Source: Leadbettera azotonutricia ZAS-9 (GTDB lineage Bacteria; Spirochaetota; Spirochaetia; Treponematales; Breznakiellaceae). From it: 64,000 bases of DNA. A program made the translations under genes and the position numbers. Shown here piece by piece: positions 19,225 to 26,140 of the stretch. Every line of letters begins with the position of its first letter. Position 1 is the stretch's first letter. The notes beneath the pieces are model-generated. The model was not told the origin of the DNA and searched no databases. It was given only the letters and a program-made list of their open reading frames with translations. Location: NCBI RefSeq assembly GCF_000214355.1, contig NC_015577.1:2064453-2128452 (forward strand). Direction: 5' to 3'.

Positions 19225-19485
19225 GTTATTTTTTCACTAATTTATGGCAGGGCCTGAGTGTGCGGGGTATTCCCGAACGGCAACGCCTAGCCCGGTGGTT
19301 GGATTGAACTCTTTCATATCCTGCAAAATCCACCCGGAGTCGGTGGGTTTTAGTCCGTTCTGTCCATTGTTTTGCCGAATGACGGTAGATTTTGCCATTC
19401 AAACCCTTTTTATGGTAACTATTGTACCATAAATCCAGTTTTTATGCTAGAAATGTCAGGTGAAATCTGTGGAGGTTTTAGTATT

Positions 19486-19728
19486 ATGAAAACTATTGAA
19501 GAATATATGAATGATCCTGATATTCAAACTATGCCCGAATATTTGCGGGAAATCCATGCGGCCCGCCATCTGATTCAGGATGAGACTGTCGGAATGTCAG
19601 CCGAAGAGGAAGCGAAATACCATCGGAAAAAGACAGATGAACTCTTTGCAAGGTTGGGACTTCCCCAACCCCAATATGTTGATTTTTCCGGTCAAGGCCG
19701 TCTGGATCTCACGAGACTGCCCTATTAG
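19486..19728 (+). CDS. orphan antitoxin-like protein (second copy of the PIN partner)
   Basis: An 80-residue protein starting at the ATG at 19486 behind a good GGAGG site. It is nearly identical to the protein at 43517, which overlaps a PIN-domain toxin gene. Here no PIN gene precedes it: the shared DNA begins near the ribosome site and continues past the stop to about 19785. The helical, acidic, DNA-binding-like character (MKTIEEYMNDPDI, VGMSAEEEAKYHRKKTDELF) fits an antitoxin, but I know no named family. It probably survives from the ruined third element. Confidence 0.6.
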   Translation: MKTIEEYMNDPDIQTMPEYLREIHAARHLIQDETVGMSAEEEAKYHRKKTDELFARLGLPQPQYVDFSGQGRLDLTRLPY

Positions 19729-19811
19729 CCGGAAAGTCAGCATAGTAGGACAGAACTTCAAGAGCAAAACTTACCGGATTTATCCGGGCAATCTTGTTTG
19801 ATTCGTAACGA

Positions 19812-19875
19812 GGGTACATACCCAAGAATTCGCTCCCGCGAGGGAGCCTTGGGGCGTTATAAATGGTATGTACCC
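19812..19875. repeat. nested inverted repeat (three stacked stems)
   Basis: Outer arms GGGTACATACC (19812-19822) and GGTATGTACCC (19865-19875) are perfect. Inside them CCCAAG (19821-19826) pairs with CTTGGG (19848-19853), and GCTCCC (19832-19837) pairs with GGGAGC (19842-19847) around a GCGA loop. It lies between the orphan antitoxin and the integrase remnant, in what looks like a deletion scar. Confidence 0.8.
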
Positions 19876-19918
19876 GAGTCTAATACCTTTAAAGAACAAC
19901 CATACCCCGACCGCTCTG

Positions 19919-20105
19919 CGGGGTTGGCTGATTTTGGGTTTTCGGGCAGCCCATCATCAAGCCATTTTTAGGCTATGGTTTCGGCTTTTCTCTCATCGCT
20001 GGTTCCCGTTGAGCGAGTAGCGACCTGTTTTCTTGTAACAGTGTCCATGAGGATGAATTGAAAATTGTCTCCGGAGTTTCTTTACCTTAGATAATAATGA
20101 CGCAT
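19919..20105 (-). pseudogene. integrase remnant (N-terminal part, two in-frame stops)
   Basis: Reading the minus strand from the ATG at 20105 gives MRHYYLR, stop, RNSGDNFQFILMDT, then TSDERKAETIA, stop, KWLDDGLPENPKS. This matches the start of the intact integrase at 54938 (MRRYYLRRRKPGGNWSAIFMDT, TPDEKKADAIAQEWLANGLP) residue for residue in alignment, with TAA in place of an Arg and a Gln codon. Homology fades near 19915, so about 60 codons remain. The DNA upstream of this ATG (20106-20230) also resembles that upstream of the intact integrase, up to the att repeat. This shows that a third element of the element 2 type once stood here. Confidence 0.88.
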
Positions 20106-20230
20106 TTTCTTTCCCTTTTGGCACGAATTTGGTAATTCAGTCCAATAGTATGAATGAAAACACGCCTTTTGCGGTGGTAGCGTTTTCTTAATTTGAGTTA
20201 ATTCCTTGTAACACAACAAATTAGCTTCTT

Positions 20231-20282
20231 TTTGGGGAGTGGAGGATTTGAACCTTCGAAGGCTGAGCCAACAGATTTACAG
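20231..20282. repeat. attachment-site repeat (tRNA-Tyr 3' half), left copy
   Basis: This 52-bp stretch is identical to 55050-55101 inside and next to the intact tRNA-Tyr gene, and differs at one base from 42688-42739. It covers the tRNA from the anticodon loop to the 3' end. Sequence diverges immediately after ACAG, in the anticodon stem, which is a known crossover region for tyrosine integrases at tRNA genes. Confidence 0.93.
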
Positions 20283-20415
20283 AACCCCGATAATGCCCCA
20301 TGCAAGCCTATACAGTCTTATTGTGTATCATTTTAGCCCATTTTGATTGATTATTCAAGCTATTTGACGTATTTTGGCGTATTCCGGCCTAGACTGCATT
20401 ACCTTGACATAGACG

Positions 20416-20449
20416 TTTTTGTGTCGATCTCTGTGTCGTTTTTGGAATC
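20416..20449. promoter_or_regulatory. paired GTGTCG repeats, candidate integrase arm site (element 1, left end)
   Basis: GTGTCG at 20421 and 20433, 12 bases apart, each preceded or followed by runs of T. Nearly the same block occurs at 42583-42612 by the integrase at the other end of element 1 and nowhere else that I noticed. Confidence 0.6.
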
Positions 20450-20479
20450 CTTGACAGAGCATACAAAAAGTAATACATC

Positions 20480-20635
20480 ATGAATAAGGTAATTGAAAAG
20501 ACCCTTTTTGTGGTATATGCCGAAAAAGGGAATGGCAAACAATTAATCACGGCCCGCCTGGCTACAAAGGCGGAAAGGAGATCATACAATGGCTATTATA
20601 GAATCGACGGTGAAGGTTGGACAAAAGCCACCTAA
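20480..20635 (+). pseudogene. brnT: BrnT toxin, C-terminal fragment
   Basis: An open frame of 51 codons encodes the C-terminal half of a BrnT ribonuclease toxin (EKTLFVVYAEKGN, then LITARLATKAERRSYNGYY, which matches the family's ISARxATxxER end). BrnT proteins are about 90 residues, and the N-terminal half with its first catalytic residues is missing; a stop lies just upstream of the ATG in this frame. It overlaps the intact brnA by 47 bases. The toxin is probably inactive. Confidence 0.75.
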
Positions 20636-20912
20636 AGAAGCATTAAAGCGGATCCGTAAAGAAATTAAGGAAGCCGCAAAATTCCCTATAAACCTTGAGG
20701 ATGCGCCGGAACTTTCCCCGGAGGCTCTTAAGGAATTTGCCCACCTGGCGGCAGAGCGGAACCGGCAGAAAAAGCGACAAGTAGTAACCCTGCGCCTTGT
20801 CCCTGATTGCCTTTCAAAATATAAGTCTCTGGGTAAAGGGTATACCAGCATAATGGCCGATGTGCTGAACTATGCCGCGAATAATCCGGAAATACTTTCA
20901 AAGTTTCGGTAA
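20589..20912 (+). CDS. brnA: BrnA-type antitoxin
   Basis: A 107-residue protein with the BrnA layout: a helical N-terminal arm (VKVGQKPPKEALKRIRKEIKE), DAPELSPEALKEFAHLA, then the DNA-binding ribbon-helix-helix part QVVTLRLVPDCLSKYKSLGKGYTSIM and a final ADVLNYAANNPE helix. BrnA binds BrnT and represses the shared promoter. Here BrnT is truncated, so the antitoxin is effectively orphaned. The start at 20589 follows GAAAGGAG. Confidence 0.85.
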   Translation: MAIIESTVKVGQKPPKEALKRIRKEIKEAAKFPINLEDAPELSPEALKEFAHLAAERNRQKKRQVVTLRLVPDCLSKYKSLGKGYTSIMADVLNYAANNPEILSKFR

Positions 20913-20931
20913 TAGCTCTTTTTTCTACCAG

Positions 20932-21207
20932 ATGAACACACTGCGTATAACCATAGATATTCCGCAGGGCCTGGCAGACCAGGTTGCCTCTGCCCAGATA
21001 GAGCAGGAATTCAAGCAATTCATTGCCATGAAATTCTACGCCGATAAAAAAATTACTATCGGTATGGCTGCCCACTATGCCGGGATGAATCGTTATGATT
21101 TTGAGCAGTATCTCGCCCAATATAATGTCCCCTGCTCTCTTCTTGAATATAATGATGTCATGGCCGACCTCGAAAAAATGAAAGACCTCACCGCTCCAGC
21201 GCAATAA
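20932..21207 (+). CDS. UPF0175 family protein (likely antitoxin)
   Basis: A 91-residue protein from the ATG at 20932 (MNTLRITIDIPQGLA). The UPF0175 pattern is clear: a strand-forming N-terminus, then KFYADKKITIGMAAHYAGMNRYDFEQYLAQYNVP, which is a helix-turn-helix-like segment with the conserved G-x-A-A-x-x-A-G-M. UPF0175 proteins usually act as antitoxins of PIN-like or RNase toxins. No partner toxin follows, as the next 2.4 kb have no intact gene. Confidence 0.82.
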   Translation: MNTLRITIDIPQGLADQVASAQIEQEFKQFIAMKFYADKKITIGMAAHYAGMNRYDFEQYLAQYNVPCSLLEYNDVMADLEKMKDLTAPAQ

Positions 21208-21881
21208 ATTCTGATATTAAGTGTTGTAACCTTGGCTGACGCATGAAGGTTGCGGCCAAGGCTCGGACTATAGCGGGGCTTACTTACCCCTTCACTACTA
21301 AATCGCTGCCCTATCTGGTCGGGGCCATACCACAGGCAGGAGCGGCCCTTGGGGAGTGCAACCGCATTCCGAGTTCCTCCTCCTGACACTTGGCGAGATA
21401 GGGTATTAGGCTTTTCCCCCGCGCCCCCTTTTGCCCTTGTGGTGAAAACAGGCCCCTATAAGGGTGTTAAGCGTCAATCTATTTTGCCCGGTTTAGCAAA
21501 ATATGGCAATTTTCAAGCCCGTGCGCGCTCCCCCCTGGGTCGGAAAAAATTGACGGCAGCAGCGTTCCGTGACGCTTAATGCTGCTTGTACGTCATTTTC
21601 CACTTCTTTATATATATCCCTTTATTATTATATTTACTCTTTTTTTATGTCATAAGCAACATAAAAAAAATTAAAGAAATTATATATGGTTGAAAAAAAA
21701 TCCGACACTTTTATGCGCCATTATTAAGTGTCATTCGATGTAGCATTGATGCGTCATTTCCTTGGTTCAGCGGCGGGATGGCTCGTCCATCAGCTAAAAG
21801 AATGACAAAACCAGTTGTCATAAATGACCGAGCTCAGGGCCGGTTTCGAGGGATTTCTGTCATTGGTCATGCTTCGGGCAG

Positions 21882-22083
21882 AATGAATGACGAGGTTTGG
21901 AAAATACAGATCTGGCGTATGAACAGCCATTCTGTCTGGCTGCATTCTTCCCCGGATTGCTGCATATATCAATTTCGGACGGCAGTTCATGGGATACTGT
22001 TTTTTCCCTGAATTCGGGAGAAAAAGGCCCTTCTGTGCAATCCTGAGCAACACTGAACACAAATTTGGTACATTCTTAGGGCA
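21882..22083 (+). pseudogene. decayed copy of the Cys-rich element protein
   Basis: Frame 1 gives MNSHSVWLHSSPDCCIYQFR and HGILFFP, matching MNGHSVRLCSSPDCAIYQYR and MGVLFFP of the protein at 38720. After FFP the match continues in another frame (LNSGEKGPSVQS, stop, ATLNTNLVH), so there is both a frameshift and a nonsense codon. Two of the Cys ligands are also lost. Confidence 0.75.
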
Positions 22084-22216
22084 AGGAGAATGCACCCCAT
22101 CCAAAATGAAAATTACTGAACTTGCTTTGACCAGGACGGCCAAGCCTTCTTATGGCTTTTCGGAGGATCCCTGCTTTCAATAGCGGTCAGATTCTTACTC
22201 TACATCAGCCGTTGGC

Positions 22217-22318
22217 AAGCCCGGTCCGAAGGACGGGGCGCATCTGGGCGATCTTTTTCTTGGAAAATGTATCACTACCCAACAAAGGCCGCCATGCCCG
22301 GTAGGGCTGGGCAGTTAT
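22217..22318. repeat. 102-bp direct repeat, copy A
   Basis: Starts with AAGCCCGGTCCGAAGGACGG and ends in GGTAGGGCTGGGCAG. It is closely matched by 22536-22637. A GTCC-GAA-GGAC hairpin sits at its left end and GCCC-GGTA-GGGC at its right end. Confidence 0.75.
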
Positions 22319-22535
22319 TACTGAATGAGGCTTTAGCTTGTCGAAGTGGAAATACTGCCGCTTAGGATTTTTTTCACTATTGCTATAGGATGCTGCTCTT
22401 TCGATTCAGGCAATAACGGTTACTGATTTAGATGTATCCCACGGGCAGAGCCTGTGGGAAAAGTCGGCGATTTTTTTAACGGTGGTAATATTTGCAGGAA
22501 TAGTCTGTTGAGGCGGTTTCTTTGGGGTATCATGT

Positions 22536-22637
22536 AAGCCCGGTCCGAAAGACGGGGCGCGTATAGGTAATCTTGGTCTTGGTAAATTTATTACTAGCCA
22601 ACAAAGGCCGCCATGCCCGATAGGGCTGGGCGGTTAT
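22536..22637. repeat. 102-bp direct repeat, copy B
   Basis: Same layout as copy A with the loop variants GAA and GATA. The block AACAAAGGCCGCCATGCCC is identical in both copies, while the middle differs at many positions, suggesting the ends are under constraint or the copies are old. Confidence 0.75.
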
Positions 22638-22777
22638 GATTGGTAATGGTATCACTGTCGAGGGTGGTGAATTAGCTTCACCAGGCGGGTATGTATCATT
22701 GATGCCGCAGCCGTGGGGCGAAGTACGATGGGCTTGTTGGAAAACGAAAAGCTGGGTGGGCAAAGTACGCCCAGCTT

Positions 22778-23038
22778 GTGGCGGTTTAGGGACGGGGAGG
22801 CAGGAAGCCGACTGGGAAGTAAAAAAATACCGGCATGGACGCCGGGATTTTTTTATTCTTTGCGGCGAACGACCTACGGGAGTGAGCTGTTCCTCCCCCT
22901 TTGAGCCGTTGATGAAGGGTTTGCGACCGGAACGGAGCGCAGCGGAGTGGAGAGAGTAAACCTAACCTATGTCTCTTGTAGAGGGGGAAGCCCGGCGGCG
23001 AGGGGGAGGGACAATGGATGCCGTCCCTAAACTGCCAC
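22778..23038. repeat. 18-bp inverted repeat enclosing 225 bp
   Basis: GTGGCGGTTTAGGGACGG at 22778-22795 is answered by CCGTCCCTAAACTGCCAC at 23021-23038, with 17 of 18 pairs matching. The interior holds the terminator-like hairpin. Confidence 0.65.
22821..22857 (+). terminator. terminator-like hairpin with T-run
   Basis: CCGGC (22830-22834) pairs with GCCGG (22841-22845) across ATGGAC, with an A-run before and ATTTTTTTATT after it. It could work on either strand. No intact gene ends just upstream. Confidence 0.55.
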
Positions 23039-23451
23039 CGAAGCACGATAGGCTTGAAGGTGGCGCGGCCTGGGGTGGGCATAGTACGATGAGTTCCCCA
23101 CGGTCTTTATACAGCCGTTTGGGAATGACGTTTTTATTATCGAAACAGCGGGCGTTCGAGTCACCGGAGGGGGCTGCTGCTATTCCCGAAGGGAAGGGCG
23201 GCGGTTTGTGCGGGGGCTTTTTGCTTGGGGGTGGTATGAGGGTTCAAGGGGGAAGGCGAAGCTGCCTGGGACGGTAGTTTTACTATTGGCGGGATTGGGG
23301 TCTTTGGTGCGGATGATGTTGTCCCCGCCTTTAATCCCCCTTGGTAAATCGGGGAAACGCCTTGGGCCGTGGAGGGAGCGGCGTTTACGGAGCGGACGGA
23401 ACGGCCTATGGCGTTTTGTCCTTAATTTTCGTTTTGGGGAGGTCAATTCCG

Positions 23452-23572
23452 CTTACCCTATCGGATGTATCAATTTACGTCTGGCGTTGCTCTGGATTGC
23501 AAGGAAGGGCTTTTTTCAGGGGAAATCAGGGGGAAAAACCATGCCCCTGAGCTGCCGCCAAATTTGCAATAA
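23452..23572 (-). pseudogene. second decayed copy of the Cys-rich element protein (3' part)
   Basis: On the minus strand the DNA matches the 3' part of the gene at 38720 (compare CTTTTTTCAGGGGAAATCAG here with CTTTTTGGGGTGAATTCAAG at 38869), with stops in the reading frame. Only the end of the gene is recognisable. Confidence 0.6.
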
Positions 23573-23641
23573 TATATAAGTTTAGCGGTTTGGATAGCAT
23601 AAAATCTTTTTCTCAATACGCCTTTTCATATACCTTCGTAG

Positions 23642-25000
23642 TCAATTTAAAGTTACCCACTGTCCTGTCTTGTCAGAACCCTCCCGTTTGATAATGTTTT
23701 TTTCGGTCAATATTTTTATATTGCGTAAAATCGTTCGCCGGCTCACTGCTATTTCGGCTACCATCTTATCGATTGTGATTCCCTTATTTGCGTTTATCAG
23801 CAAGAGGATTGATTTTTGGGTTTCGCTTAAATCGTTCTTTACAGTGCCATTTACAGTGCCATTTACAGTGCCATTTACAGTGCCATTTACAGTGCCATCG
23901 CCCTCATTTCGTTCAAAATCACTTGCATAGGGGAATGTCACCACGATAAAGCTCGGGGTAATTTCAAACACGGAACGGTCGTATGCTTCCAAAATGCGCC
24001 GCATACCGGAGCCTAAGCCTTCGACGAGTTCCACGTCTTTGAACACGCGCATAAGTTCACGGTTGCGGAGCATGGAACGACCGGCAAAAAAGTCCTCTTG
24101 CGACAAGCCTTCCACAAGCCCGCCGGTAGAAGTGATGGTCACTCTGTCGGAAAAGAACTCAACGACGGGCCAACCTAAATTGTAGTCGTTATGAACTACG
24201 GCGTTTATAAATGCCTCTCTCAGGGCAACCGGATTAATAAGTTTCCGCTCCAATCGGTTGCGTGGAGTGATTTTTGCGAAGGTCTTATTCTCGACTGCCA
24301 ACTTATCAAGGACACGATATATCGATGTTATCAAACATCGATAGCCGTATTCCTCATTTTCAATCAGGTCAATTTTATCAGTTCCCGCATATTTAGCAAC
24401 TTTAATTGATGCGCCGTTGCTGTCTGCCAACAGGTACGCGAGAAGATTATACGAGCTGTCGCCGGTACGCAAGTCAAGATTTTCTTCAAACTGGTCATTC
24501 AGCGTTAAACCGAGTTCGTTGTAGTAGATATGAAGCTGCTCAAATGTCAGCTTTTGCCGCGATACCGGTGTGGTGGCGAGGGAGTTTGCCTGCCTGTGCT
24601 GAAGCTGCCGCTCAATCATCGCTTCGGTCATCGGCTGGGCAGAGGCGCCTACCCGGATGAAGCAGCCATCCTCAGTCATTCCTTTCTTGCGGATATAGTA
24701 GGGTTTCTGCATTCCGCTCGATACAACTATGCGGATAATATTTTTGCCGTCCATTTCTTCGGCAACTACATCAAATAATCCCAAAATCTTTGGACGGATA
24801 TTATTACCAAGCCTATCGGTAATCTTACGCTGTTCGGCATCGGAATTGGCAACACCGACAACTGAGCCATCATCGTCAACGCCAATGAGTATTTCGCCGC
24901 CGCCATTATAATTAAGAAAGGCCACCACGGCTTTTTCGAGCTTGTCGCCTTTGTCGGCTTCGCGCTTGTATTCAAGGCGGTTGGATTCCAAGTTAGCCAT
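23642..25000 (-). CDS. AlbA-type (Schlafen-like) ATP-binding transcriptional regulator
   Basis: A 452-residue protein with the N-terminal AlbA_2/Schlafen-AAA domain (ESNRLEYKREADKGDKLEKA, AFLNYNGGGEILIGVDDDG), a GHKL-like C-terminal segment (RNRLERKLINPVALREAFIN, FFSDRVTITSTGG, GLGSGMRRILEAY), and a winged helix at the end (KMVAEIAVSRRTILRNIKILTEK). Proteins of this family are usually annotated as DNA-binding or RNA-binding regulators; some act in defence. Between the domains is a run of NGTV repeats. It is the last gene of an operon of four, sharing ATGGCTAA with the nucleotidyltransferase gene. Confidence 0.88.
   Translation of the reverse strand: MANLESNRLEYKREADKGDKLEKAVVAFLNYNGGGEILIGVDDDGSVVGVANSDAEQRKITDRLGNNIRPKILGLFDVVAEEMDGKNIIRIVVSSGMQKPYYIRKKGMTEDGCFIRVGASAQPMTEAMIERQLQHRQANSLATTPVSRQKLTFEQLHIYYNELGLTLNDQFEENLDLRTGDSSYNLLAYLLADSNGASIKVAKYAGTDKIDLIENEEYGYRCLITSIYRVLDKLAVENKTFAKITPRNRLERKLINPVALREAFINAVVHNDYNLGWPVVEFFSDRVTITSTGGLVEGLSQEDFFAGRSMLRNRELMRVFKDVELVEGLGSGMRRILEAYDRSVFEITPSFIVVTFPYASDFERNEGDGTVNGTVNGTVNGTVNGTVKNDLSETQKSILLLINANKGITIDKMVAEIAVSRRTILRNIKILTEKNIIKREGSDKTGQWVTLN
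23841..23898. repeat. 12-bp tandem repeat inside the AlbA-type gene
   Basis: ACAGTGCCATTT repeated four full times plus a partial fifth copy. Being a multiple of three, changes in copy number keep the frame and add or remove NGTV units in the linker between the ATPase-like part and the winged helix. Confidence 0.9.
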
Positions 25001-25325
25001 AAATTTTTATCCCTTTGGTCGATACTATCCTTTCGATTGTTGTAATACCAGTGGAGCGATCTAAAAACTTACTCTTTTTATGTACCAGTAAATCTATAGC
25101 ATGATTTTGTTTCTTATATATTGCAAGACCTACGGCCTCTATAGCTTCCATTTCCCGTATTGGGGTCTCATCTTTTAGGACTATATATAAATCAAGGTCG
25201 GAATCCTTATGCGGTATTCCATAGGCATAGGATCCAAAGAGATATATCTGCTCAACCGGGATTGTTTCTGCGATGATTTTGGTGAGAATATCAAGTTCAT
25301 TTCTAATGGAGTCTATGTTATTCAT
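24993..25325 (-). CDS. MNT-type nucleotidyltransferase domain protein (second of two)
   Basis: A 110-residue minimal nucleotidyltransferase from the ATG at 25325 (MNNIDSIRNELDIL). It has the GSYAYGIPHKDSDLDLYIVL motif, with Gly-Ser and the two metal-binding Asp residues intact. In HepT/MntA pairs the MNT protein modifies the HEPN toxin with AMP and so silences it. It follows the HEPN gene with an 8-base overlap (ATGAATAA) and precedes the AlbA gene with another 8-base overlap. This MNT is paralogous to the one at 25733. Confidence 0.85.
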   Translation of the reverse strand: MNNIDSIRNELDILTKIIAETIPVEQIYLFGSYAYGIPHKDSDLDLYIVLKDETPIREMEAIEAVGLAIYKKQNHAIDLLVHKKSKFLDRSTGITTIERIVSTKGIKIYG

Positions 25326-25740
25326 TTTCCTTTTCGGCCATCTCGATTTCAACAATAGATACCTTCATTAAGCAAAAATCGTATACTTGCTTTGCTTTGT
25401 CTAAAACCGATTTTGTTATTGCTTCATCAACATCCAGTTCATTCGGATAACGGGTAAGAACGCCATAGCCTGTTAAATCTGCACAGTAGGGCCTGATTAC
25501 TTCAAAAGCCTTATCCAGTTCAAGGCAGAGGGAATTTAATAAACGCAGGTCATGTTTTTTGGGAGGTTCAATATCCTTAAAAAATAAATATCCTTTCAAA
25601 GATTTTTCTGCTGATTGCTGGCAATGATAACAGGCAATTTCCAATAATTTGGGATATACATCATTAATAGCATGTTGAGCAATAATCAAATCATTGCTTG
25701 CATATTGAAACCATTCTTTTACAAGTTTAATATCAGCCAT
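25318..25740 (-). CDS. HEPN domain protein
   Basis: A 140-residue protein from the ATG at 25740 (MADIKLVKEWFQYASNDL); a longer frame upstream overlaps the MNT gene. The HEPN helical core is shown by ACYHCQQSAEKSLKGYLFF and PKKHDLRLLNSLC, and a later TRYPNELDVDEAITKS. HEPN proteins are typically RNases or RNA-binding toxins, but the Arg-x4-6-His motif is not clear here, so activity is uncertain. It sits between two MNT genes. Confidence 0.85.
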   Translation of the reverse strand: MADIKLVKEWFQYASNDLIIAQHAINDVYPKLLEIACYHCQQSAEKSLKGYLFFKDIEPPKKHDLRLLNSLCLELDKAFEVIRPYCADLTGYGVLTRYPNELDVDEAITKSVLDKAKQVYDFCLMKVSIVEIEMAEKENE

Positions 25741-26053
25741 ATAATAATATACCTTCTTTATTAATTTTTCGTTCAATCGTCGGCTGTGAGCTGCGATATT
25801 CAAACCGATTTTTGTAATTTGCAAGTACATCTATCGGCATTCGTGTGTTGAAATTCATCAAGCTTCGATTTATCATTTCCATAGCAATAATCGGTTTCTC
25901 AGGAAAATCATCTTTTAGCACTACATAAAAGTCATAATCGCTGTCGGCAGTTGGTGTACCGTAAGCATAGGAACCGAACAAATATATTCTTTCACAGTCA
26001 ACGCTGTTGAGGATTATGTCTTTTATTTTTAGAATTTCTTCATTTATTGGCAT
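25733..26053 (-). CDS. MNT-type nucleotidyltransferase domain protein (first of two)
   Basis: A 106-residue minimal nucleotidyltransferase with GSYAYGTPTADSDYDFYVVL, so the Gly-Ser and Asp-x-Asp motifs are present. It is the first gene of the MNT-HEPN-MNT-AlbA operon and overlaps the HEPN gene by 8 bases (ATGGCTGA). It is a clear paralogue of the MNT at 24993 (compare the ends GILLYG and GIKIYG). It may AMPylate the HEPN partner, by analogy with MntA. Confidence 0.85.
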   Translation of the reverse strand: MPINEEILKIKDIILNSVDCERIYLFGSYAYGTPTADSDYDFYVVLKDDFPEKPIIAMEMINRSLMNFNTRMPIDVLANYKNRFEYRSSQPTIERKINKEGILLYG

Positions 26054-26140
26054 TTATGGTTTTATTCCCCCTCCAACATATTTTATATAAAACAGTAAGA
26101 TAATCGAAACTACTGTATTCGGCGAAAATTTTATTCATTC

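Larger units (their letters stand above)
21208..23641. other. gene-poor stretch with decayed genes and structured repeats
   Basis: No intact gene can be supported over about 2.4 kb, although short open frames occur by chance. It holds two decayed copies of the Cys-rich gene at 38720, a pair of 102-bp direct repeats, a long inverted repeat around a terminator-like hairpin, a 10-bp-stem hairpin near 22437-22460 (TCCCACGGGC against GCCTGTGGGA), and an AT-rich patch near 21600-21700. Base composition is GC-rich in 22.5-23.4 kb and unlike the AT-rich genes that follow. Confidence 0.6.

Noticed and set aside
19225-19485. Left att copy of the third element
   Set aside because: No recognisable tRNA-Tyr 3' half in this gap; a short TATGGTA/TACCATA inverted repeat at 19411-19431 is present, but nothing ties it to att.
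21343-21375. TTGGGGAGTGCAACCGCATTCC as another att copy
   Set aside because: Only the first ten bases match the tRNA 3' end; the T-loop and anticodon part are absent.
22530-22763. Minus-strand open frame of 77 codons over repeat copy B
   Set aside because: No ribosome site and no full-length match in copy A; kept only as a note in the repeat finding.
23841-23898. Possible CRISPR-like array
   Set aside because: The units are 12 bases with no spacers and lie inside a coding frame as codons for NGTV.
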